The translations under genes and the position numbers were made by a program. A stretch of 64,000 bases of DNA from Planctomicrobium piriforme (GTDB lineage Bacteria > Planctomycetota > Planctomycetia > Planctomycetales > Planctomycetaceae): the NCBI GenBank assembly GCA_945860955.1, contig CAMATH010000008.1, forward strand, positions 39,423-103,422, in the 5' to 3' direction. Shown here in pieces: positions 58,701 to 64,000 of the stretch; the stretch's first letter is position 1; every line of letters starts with the position of its first letter. The notes beneath the pieces are model-generated. The model saw nothing but the letters and a program-made list of their open reading frames with translations. It had not been told where the DNA came from and made no database searches.

Positions 58701-60022
58701 CGCAGTCGAATGTCGTTGTCGAAGGGTATGTCTCGGGACGGGCGTCGAGCGAACGGATGTCGCATACCGTCGGAGCCAGGGTGCGGACCGGCAAAGATGG
58801 CCGCTTCGAGATCTCTGCCGGAATTCCCGATCGCCGGGTGGAGGTGGTCGCCGACCACCGCACCCTGGGGCGAAAGGGAGTTGCCGTTCGGCTCAATGCG
58901 TCTGCGGTTGAACAGGACGTGGGTGACCTGGTTTTAACGCGCCCTCAACCCCCCTACACCCTGACCGCGCCGGTTCCGGATGCGGCGGGACTCTCGGGGC
59001 TCGCCGCATTTGAAAAACTGACCGCCGACTATGCGAAATTCATCGCCGACCTGCGGGAGGCGCGCCAGTCTCCCCGGGGATGGCCGACGGTGACCAATTC
59101 TTCCACCTGGGCTTTCACGACAGAGTTATTGCGCATCAACGACGTGGCAAGGGACCCGGAACTCGACCTGAAGACGCACGTCTGGATCGTGGGACAGCAC
59201 AACGTTTCCAGTATTGGCGAACCGGAGTTTGTTGCGTCGCGCAGCAGGTCAGCGGCACGACTGCTGGAACTCTATCCCGACCGACCGGAACTCGCCCCCT
59301 GTGTGCTGAACCTCATCCGATTCCTGCCGGTGAAAGGGCAACCCCCCAATGAGTGGCATGCCGCCGCCCTGAAGCTGTTGGAATCGAACCCCGATCGGAC
59401 GGTTCAGGGGATCGCCTGTTACGAGGCGGCCGAGTCGCGACTGTTTCCCGAGGGATATACCGGTGACGGGAGAGAACCCCCAGTGGACGTAGTCGCGGAA
59501 TCGATTCCCCTGTTGGAACGAGTGGTGAACGAGTACGCCGAGGTCAAGCACCCGTGGCGACAAGTGGCGCTGGGTGAACTGGCGGCGGGATGGCTGTTTG
59601 ATGTTCGTCAGCTCGAGCGGGGCGCGACCGTTCCCGAGTTGGAGTGGCAGGCGATCGACGGCAAGGCAGTGCGGCTCGCCGACTATCGGGGCAAGCTGGT
59701 GGTGATCGACTGTTGCAGCACCGGTTCGGGGACGGCCCTGGGGGAGACCGAGCATTCGCGACTGTTGATCAAACAAGCCGGCTCCGAGAAAGCGGTCACG
59801 ATCACCGTCGTCTACGACGATGAGGAGGGGGTCCGAAAGAATGCGGCGAAATTCGCCGACTCCACGGTTGTAATTGCAGGGGATGAAGCGGTCCGGTTCT
59901 TTCGGCTGTGGAATGTCCAGGGCTGGCCGACCGCATTCGTGATCGACGCCGAGGGGAAAGTGCGGGCGAAACGGATTCGCGATTCGGTGCTGGCCGAGGT
60001 GTTGGCCGAACTGTTGCGGTAG
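55748..60022 (+). CDS. M56-peptidase (BlaR1-like) fused to Cna/TrxL domains
   Basis: 1424 residues from the ATG at 55748, one base after blaI. Domains in order: three N-terminal membrane helices (about residues 6-32, 45-65, 165-190), an M56 zinc peptidase with HELAHVARRD (His266, Glu267, His270) and a third ligand candidate Glu in VERELACDD (about 307), a fourth membrane helix near 380-400, then five CarboxypepD_reg-like repeats (VSGRVVSTDGKPV, LSGRVIDAEGNPV, ISGRVVDSESGAG, IEGVVVDTDGRPL, LTGRVVDSDGAPQ). A helical segment and a TlpA/thioredoxin-like end follow (LADYRGKLVVIDCCSTGSG, GWPTAFVIDAEGKV). The CxxC of thioredoxins is absent (CSTGSG). Probable sensor protease for the BlaI repressor. 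Confidence 0.9.
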   Translation: MNSAFLVATVASALIDLALKATVVLTLAWGASFALRRSSAAVRHRLWGLALCGLLALPLLTWLLPTWRISVLPAQQLSVESSQAVLPSHSVANTVPEFDRTALDVPIPDREVEQKPPQNDLVRDAVSADSQATAGPVFEPINGRGREHVLSGSTVTAVVASPRSHGWESVLVGIWLAGTSLGLTSLGIAVWNCVRITRDSEQMNDPELDRLAREVKRRLKLNRDVELREHPRAIVPLTCGVVRPVVLLPVAARDWPEEMRRAVLLHELAHVARRDVAWQWLGRLACAFYWCHPLAWLGLRQMRVERELACDDAVVDTGERASDYARQLLEVARQCGRVAGQSPLRMALAVEMTRGGKLEQRVRALFDSARSHAGLKRRIGITLLLATAILVPLVAVIQPVARMAIRTANAAEETPQPAESAAPPVVDIELARDELPIPPVSGRVVSTDGKPVLGAKVFLRYRNWAGSRFADEPLDSRGFGSVPDLKDELATTRTDAQGRFEFRNLKAKRAYEWQDELDLDVVASHPGKAITWYHLAGPATLKMVLPEEAKLSGRVIDAEGNPVAGAEIRPAWIMSLRHLTQADLEEGRWPSPLDRHFVGLLNAQAPPDAVTNDAGEFTLSGLPAGLGVRLRVSSPHFGPVWFDAATVKQLNADLLKKTKRPVATGDLRVTLKDRRYPFSLRVVDDTTGDPVENVTLKHRTDRGAMPVPVRNVTSSQPGVYELSRLPPRFDILAETPIEQGYLGAWKLLSPAEGSTGEIRLIRGKRISGRVVDSESGAGIPNVTLRTSAVDIDTFRGRIPQMSRTDAEGRCVVLLAPSGYSLTIASEVQGYLTQTDNNSQRAIVYHNVNVEEGVETPPFEIRLKRSRRIEGVVVDTDGRPLEGITWQGVYRVGSPPKLDGGFTTGGSMTSSFRGESPTDGRFMISEPFTRFDAVSTLPLDVVFYDKRRRLVGQLLVDTREPIEPARVVMRPAVRLTGRVVDSDGAPQSNVVVEGYVSGRASSERMSHTVGARVRTGKDGRFEISAGIPDRRVEVVADHRTLGRKGVAVRLNASAVEQDVGDLVLTRPQPPYTLTAPVPDAAGLSGLAAFEKLTADYAKFIADLREARQSPRGWPTVTNSSTWAFTTELLRINDVARDPELDLKTHVWIVGQHNVSSIGEPEFVASRSRSAARLLELYPDRPELAPCVLNLIRFLPVKGQPPNEWHAAALKLLESNPDRTVQGIACYEAAESRLFPEGYTGDGREPPVDVVAESIPLLERVVNEYAEVKHPWRQVALGELAAGWLFDVRQLERGATVPELEWQAIDGKAVRLADYRGKLVVIDCCSTGSGTALGETEHSRLLIKQAGSEKAVTITVVYDDEEGVRKNAAKFADSTVVIAGDEAVRFFRLWNVQGWPTAFVIDAEGKVRAKRIRDSVLAEVLAELLR

Positions 60023-60075
60023 ACGAACCCGTTGCGGCATTCCGGCCGATCACAACACGCGAGAAGCCGCGAGAA

Positions 60076-61785
60076 CTATTCCAGTTCAATCTCCGCACTC
60101 GCCATCGCGTCGTCAGCCGCTGGCTGCCGTGAGATCCGTTGGCCGATGATCATTCGCAATTGGTAGAGTTGAACTTTGTGTTTGGTGCAGGGGACCACGA
60201 ACACTTCTTTCCACTCAAACGGCAGCTTCTTTCCGTCGAGTTCCCGCGCATCAACGCAGAAAAAGTCCAGATCGTTGGGCACGTCGTACTCCGATTCCGG
60301 CCATTTCACGAAGGGGACTTCGCCGTAATGGAACACGAACATGTGGTGCGCCATGTTCATGCTGACGAGCCGGGTTCCCGGAGGAAGTAGTTCTTTCAGC
60401 TCCTGAACAGCGGCGATGGTGTTGGGAGTGGTTGATAGGTGTGCGTTGATCATGACACCGACCTGGGTCAGCGCGACAAACCCGGCGATTGTGACAATCG
60501 CCGCCCGAAACGCCGGTTCGCGCCAGTCGGTTAACAATCGCCACAACAGCGCGCTGGCGAGTGAGGTCGCCGTGCAGTACACCCAAGCGAACGCGATGGG
60601 TTGCGCGAACCAGACGCCCGCGTCGACCACTGACACGCCAAGAATCGCGATGCCCACTGCGCCAATTGCGACGGAGCAGCCCCGCAGAAACCAGGGCCAG
60701 ATCCGTCGCCACTCGGCGTCAGCGGCGGCGAACGCGAGTCGGTCGATGGTGGCCCCCAACAACAGGGCGACGCACGGATAGAGCGACATGAAGTACCTGG
60801 GACGCGAGCCAGGTGGCAACCAGACGCTCGGAAACGCGACGAGAATCGCCGTGATCTGGAAACCAACCTGCGGCCATTTTCCCGACAAAGACTGTCGGAA
60901 CCCGGGGCGGTTCCAAACGATAAACAGAGCTGACCAGGGGAGAAGGCAGGCGAGCAGTTCCAAGGGGTACTCGGCGAAGTGTTCGAGAAACGTTCCCCAG
61001 GTTGCATCCAGGAAGCGATGGCCCACGTCGGCGACATAGATGTCCCCCCCCGCGTCTGAGCCGAGCGTTTTCATGAACGGAATCTGCCAGGCTCCAACCA
61101 GAACGGCGAACAGCGCGATCCCCGCGAGGTGGGCAAGTTTGAAGGCATAGCCCGCACGCCACTTGATCAGCAGTGTCATGCCGACGATGGAGACAAAATA
61201 GACAGGAGCCTGTGGACCTTTGGTGAGTGTTCCCAGGGCGGCAAGGCCATAGCCCAGGCACCAGGTGAGATAGGGATTCCAATTGCGCAGGAAACCAAGG
61301 TGCCACACCAGAAGTGAGCCTGCGACGAATAGCGTGAACATCGCATCGGTTTCGCCGAACCGACCGAGTTCGATCACCTGCCCCAGACTTGCGAAGACCA
61401 TTCCGGAGGCGAACGCACCGAGTTTCGACAGGAATGAGCGGCCGTATGCGTAAACGAGGAGAGCAGTGGCAAGGATCGAGAGCACGCTGGGAAGGCGGAC
61501 CGTCCATTCGTCGATTCGACCCTGCACGAGGGAGATGCCGGCGATGATCCAGTTTTGGAGTGGCGGCCGACTGAGGAGTGGTTGTCCCTGGGTGCGCGGC
61601 ACCAGCCAATCGCCAGAATCGAGCATTTCGCGGGCGATGAGCGCCCGGCGCGTCTCTTCGCCCCGGATCGTGAGATCCCCCAAACGCAGACCGAAGGAGA
61701 GAACAACAAACAGAACGAGCAACCAGCACTCAACCTCGCGCCAGATTTTAGGGAGAGACTCGGCAGGGGCGGCGGACGACATCAC
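60076..61785 (-). CDS. GT39-type membrane glycosyltransferase
   Basis: 569 residues with about ten hydrophobic segments. The acidic catalytic motif of dolichyl-phosphate-mannose/ArnT-type enzymes is visible near the N-terminus (LTIRGEETRRALIAREML), followed by LVPRTQGQPLLSRPPLQNW and LGRFGETDAMFTLF. Such enzymes transfer a sugar from a polyprenyl-phosphate donor to lipid or protein at the periplasmic face. The C-terminal soluble region after the last helix (LPPGTRLVSMNMAHHMFVFHYG) is of the type often found in planctomycete members. The acceptor is unknown. It is convergent with the M56 gene. Confidence 0.88.
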   Translation of the reverse strand: MMSSAAPAESLPKIWREVECWLLVLFVVLSFGLRLGDLTIRGEETRRALIAREMLDSGDWLVPRTQGQPLLSRPPLQNWIIAGISLVQGRIDEWTVRLPSVLSILATALLVYAYGRSFLSKLGAFASGMVFASLGQVIELGRFGETDAMFTLFVAGSLLVWHLGFLRNWNPYLTWCLGYGLAALGTLTKGPQAPVYFVSIVGMTLLIKWRAGYAFKLAHLAGIALFAVLVGAWQIPFMKTLGSDAGGDIYVADVGHRFLDATWGTFLEHFAEYPLELLACLLPWSALFIVWNRPGFRQSLSGKWPQVGFQITAILVAFPSVWLPPGSRPRYFMSLYPCVALLLGATIDRLAFAAADAEWRRIWPWFLRGCSVAIGAVGIAILGVSVVDAGVWFAQPIAFAWVYCTATSLASALLWRLLTDWREPAFRAAIVTIAGFVALTQVGVMINAHLSTTPNTIAAVQELKELLPPGTRLVSMNMAHHMFVFHYGEVPFVKWPESEYDVPNDLDFFCVDARELDGKKLPFEWKEVFVVPCTKHKVQLYQLRMIIGQRISRQPAADDAMASAEIELE

Positions 61786-61917
61786 ACATCCTTGTGAGAT
61801 GAGATTGCGGGTTTGGAATGGGACGGGAAAATAGCGGAATGGAGAAAGTCGGTCAACAAAAACCGTGGAGAGATGGAAAACTGAAGTGAGATTCCGCGAA
61901 TTCTTTTTGAATCAGGC

Positions 61918-61946
61918 TTGCGGATATTTCCCGTTTTCGATATCCT
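61918..61946 (+). promoter_or_regulatory. Promoter of the cold-shock gene
   Basis: TTGCGG at 61918-61923, a 17-base spacer, TATCCT at 61941-61946. Transcription from here would give a leader of about 70 bases before the ATG at 62025, in keeping with the leaders of cold-shock genes. Confidence 0.55.
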
Positions 61947-62024
61947 CAATGTTGTGAAGGAACTGCGGGGCCGATCGCGGTCCAACTTCTTCACACACAC
62001 GCTTTCTGCGAGAGTTGCGATCGA

Positions 62025-62222
62025 ATGGCTGAGGGTAAAATCAAGAGGTTGACTGACAAGGGTTTTGGTTTCATTGAAACCGGAACCGACAAGGACATGT
62101 TCTTCCATTCGTCGAATGTTGAAGGCGTGAGTTTTGATCAGCTCCGTGAGGGGCAGAAGGTAAGCTACACGCCGGGTCGTGGCCCTAAGGGTCCCCGAGC
62201 CGAGAACGTCAAGCCCATCTAG
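62025..62222 (+). CDS. Cold-shock domain protein
   Basis: 65 residues, single cold-shock (OB-fold) domain. The RNA-binding motif RNP1 is KGFGFIET and RNP2 is DMFFHSSNVEG, both intact; the sequence ends with basic residues (GRGPKGPRAENVKPI). It binds single-stranded RNA/DNA and acts as an RNA chaperone. A long leader and an intrinsic terminator frame it as a single-gene transcript. Confidence 0.96.
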   Translation: MAEGKIKRLTDKGFGFIETGTDKDMFFHSSNVEGVSFDQLREGQKVSYTPGRGPKGPRAENVKPI

Positions 62223-62256
62223 GGTCAGGCGTCACGTGAGTCCTTGAAGAACACAG

Positions 62257-62289
62257 CAGCCGGCGGAATTTCCGCCGGCTGTTTTTTTT
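62257..62289 (+). terminator. Intrinsic terminator of the cold-shock gene
   Basis: Stem CAGCCGGCGGA (62257-62267) and TCCGCCGGCTG (62271-62281) with a three-base loop, followed by eight T. It lies 35 bases after the stop codon. Confidence 0.93.
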
Positions 62290-63234
62290 GGTGGGGGGGC
62301 TACTCGTCGGCGATATTGAGCAGCACGACCGGCGGCGGGGGCGGCCTTGAAAGCGAAAGTATCCGTCGAATTGAGAATCGTATGTTTTGCAGGTTTCTCC
62401 GCGGCGCAATCGCCGTCGCAGCCCGAATCGGATGTGCTTGGACTGGGCGGAGAGGATTGACAGGACGAACGGGAGGAAGAAGGGGCTGCATTCTGAGGCG
62501 ATTCGCCGTGGGACTCGCCGATCGCCAAAGCAATTGTGTGCGACCGCCCGGCGGTGTTCTTCCGAGCGTGGTAAAAGAGATCTGGCCTTGGTGCTACGCG
62601 ACCGGCGGGTGCATCGCGAACGCCGAATTCAAATCAGTTGCCAAGACCCGCCCCGGGGCCTGCGCACAGGGGAATTCCACTATCCGGCCCAAAAAGCCGT
62701 TCAAAAAATACGGAGTAATTCCTGGTCCGGTTCGGGCTGGGTGCCGACTCAAAAAAGGCATCGGCCTATAGGGTCTGGGCCGGTGCCACGGGCAGTGAGC
62801 CTTGGGATTCGGGGGAGACCGTAGGTTGCATCGCCGCGATCGACACGCAAATCGCGATCGCGGGCACCGGCGAAGAGAGCCTTTCGAGATTCCATTCAAT
62901 CTGATTCCATCCACCCTGCTCAGCACGAACCCACCGCTCAGGAAAAACGGCCACACACAGACCGCACTTTCGCAGTGCGAGCAATGAGCGCTCTGAATCG
63001 CGGCAACGGGGGTGTATTGGTCCAAGCAGGACGGGAAAACCCGGTTTTTCGAAATCCGCTCGCCCGGTCCGACTGGCAACTTCGCGCGGTCCTCCGAAAA
63101 TTCGCATCGAACCGAATCTAGGGCGAGCGTGTCTGCAGAAAAAGAATTCAGATGTGGCGAGACTGGACAACTCTCCCCTCATTCACCAGAATACTCACGC
63201 CGGAGTTGATTGGACACCGGGACGATTGAAGAGC
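62290..63234. other. Intergenic stretch of about 950 bases, no firm gene
   Basis: No frame here has a recognisable domain. One minus-strand frame from 62528 starts plausibly (MAIGESHGESPQNAAPSSS) but runs through the terminator stem of the cold-shock gene; a frame ending at 62300 (PPVVLLNIADE) looks better at its C-terminus, so a frameshifted small gene is conceivable. A remnant of a GGTGCCACGG-type hairpin repeat is near 62780. No 16S rRNA sequence is present. Confidence 0.4.
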
Positions 63235-63308
63235 GGGTGCATAGCTCAGTTGGTTAGAGCGCAGCCCTGATAAGGCTGAGGTCCCAGGTTCGAATCCTGG
63301 TGCACCCA
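63235..63308 (+). tRNA. tRNA-Ile (GAT)
   Basis: 74 bases, full cloverleaf: acceptor GGGTGCA pairing with TGCACCC, D arm AGCTCAGTTGGTTAGAGC, anticodon loop CTGATAA with anticodon GAT, T arm CCAGGTTCGAATCCTGG. No CCA is encoded. It is followed by tRNA-Ala after 105 bases, the usual pair of ribosomal RNA operons. Confidence 0.97.
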
Positions 63309-63413
63309 TAGCGGCGAAGTGTCGCTGACGTCAGGAGAAATGGGAAGCTGAGAGTAGGACGGTCCAACCGGTTTGGGTCTACTTTCTACTTTCAAAACTC
63401 AACTCTCTCATCT

Positions 63414-63486
63414 GGGGACGTAGCTCAATTGGGAGAGCACTGCCTTTGCAAGGCAGGGGTTGCCGGTTCGATCCCGGTCGTCTCCA
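63414..63486 (+). tRNA. tRNA-Ala (TGC)
   Basis: 73 bases. Acceptor GGGGACG pairs with CGTCTCC (one G-T pair), D arm AGCTCAATTGGGAGAGC, anticodon loop TTTGCAA with anticodon TGC, T arm GCCGGTTCGATCCCGGT. No CCA is encoded. Together with the Ile gene it forms the pair normally found in 16S-23S spacers. Confidence 0.97.
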
Positions 63487-63713
63487 TTCGGTGTGCCTGA
63501 GAGTGAAGCCAGGATTTTGGAGATGATTCAGAATTTGTGAAAAATCGAAGACGAAGTGGCTTGCGGAACTAAACTCGGCTCGCTAACATGCGACCTCTGG
63601 CCCGCAAGTGACGAAAAAAGCCAAAGCCAAATGTTGGGGTGGCGAGGCAGCGACTGTGATGAGGGACGTCCTGCTGGTCAATAACTTTTGTCGCACGGAA
63701 GTCAAAAACCTCC

Positions 63714-63742
63714 TTGCGTGACTGTGTGAAGTTTGTTAGCAT
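63714..63742 (+). promoter_or_regulatory. Promoter of a downstream rRNA-like unit
   Basis: TTGCGT at 63714-63719, 17-base spacer, TAGCAT at 63737-63742, followed by a GC-rich stretch GTCCCGAG at the expected start, as in growth-rate-controlled rRNA promoters. It lies about 230 bases after the tRNA-Ala gene. Confidence 0.5.
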
Positions 63743-63795
63743 GTCCCGAGTAGGGATGTGTTGTGTGTCTGGTTGTGGTGCCGAGTGCGTGGTTT

Positions 63796-63900
63796 GAAGC
63801 AGTTCCGATTTGGATCGGGCCTGCTTCAGCCCACTAGGGTTGGTGCCGCAGAGCTGCCGCTGAAAGGCGGACGGGTTTTGCGGCTTTGTTCTTTGACAAT
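63796..63900 (+). promoter_or_regulatory. rRNA-type leader: hairpin and boxA-like site
   Basis: A nested hairpin (GAAGCAG at 63796-63802 pairing with CTGCTTC at 63821-63827, inner CCGAT/ATCGG) is followed by TTGTTCTTTGACAAT at 63886-63900, close to the boxA antitermination sequence of rRNA leaders. No mature rRNA sequence is seen before the window ends at 64000; the rRNA gene itself, 16S or 23S, is inferred to begin further right. The rest of 63487-64000 shows no gene. Confidence 0.55.
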
Positions 63901-64000
63901 TCGGCAGCGGTAAGAGTGGCATCTAATCTCGATGCGCAATGCATCGTTTTGATTGGATCACTCGCGAGCCTGGCTGTGCTGGCTGACTGGAAACAGTTGG

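Noticed and set aside
62232..62528. 98-codon minus-strand gene downstream of the cold-shock gene
   Set aside because: It would run through the terminator stem and its T-tract; only its first half looks like protein.

Overview
The window reads as a chromosome segment from a Planctomycetota bacterium (order Planctomycetales; genus not assignable by eye). The evidence is the gene content: three Tat-exported DUF1501 proteins, two DUF1549/DUF1553 proteins (one carrying the planctomycete CxxCH domain), a MoxR/DUF58/BatA-VWA cluster, a BlaI plus M56-peptidase pair, a CehA/McbA metallohydrolase, high GC, frequent GTG/TTG starts with few Shine-Dalgarno sites, and many large palindromic intergenic repeats.

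Layout. 1-711: probable right end of an integrated element, ending in the 3' half of a tRNA-Arg(CCG) gene. 712-1290: no gene. 1291-4997 (minus): gltA, prs and a DUF1501 gene. 5218-9853 (plus): a PSCyt1-DUF1549-DUF1553 protein and its DUF1501 partner. 10113-14648 (plus): MoxR ATPase, DUF58 protein and BatA/VWA membrane protein, then surE. 15516-28364: single genes on alternating strands (enolase-superfamily enzyme, DUF1501, cysteine synthase, esterase, CehA-like hydrolase, SDR, orphan DUF1549/DUF1553, TolB-like propeller, nth). 28495-31762 (plus): tight cluster of DUF309, LON-substrate-binding, folE and three small membrane proteins. 31991-40260: lipoproteins, an M50 protease, a DSD1-like PLP enzyme, an epimerase, larC and an esterase. 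40524-45802 (plus): gatA, gatB, a CLC antiporter of probable fluoride type and a zinc-ribbon membrane protein. 45868-52730 (minus): an ExbB-ExbD-ExbD motor with a vWA protein and two repeat/TPR-like proteins. 53319-60022 (plus): ammonium transporter, then a BlaI repressor with an unusual 1424-residue M56-peptidase/thioredoxin-like fusion. 60076-62222: GT39-type glycosyltransferase and a cold-shock protein. 63235-64000: tRNA-Ile and tRNA-Ala followed by a promoter, leader hairpin and boxA-like sequence that look like the start of an rRNA unit lying beyond the right edge.

The most interesting system is the 48804-52730 operon. Its vWA protein carries a TonB-like signal anchor with the S-x3-H spacing, next to its own ExbB and two ExbD proteins. 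This suggests a proton-motive-force motor that drives a periplasmic vWA domain instead of a TonB domain (inference). Second is the BlaI/M56 module, whose sensor protease is extended by five CarboxypepD_reg-like repeats and a redox-dead thioredoxin fold, behind a promoter whose -10 overlaps a dyad operator. Third is the density of palindromic repeats: several sequence-unrelated families, two of them built as two units facing two inverted units, sit in the intergenic gaps and in one case apparently inside a gene.
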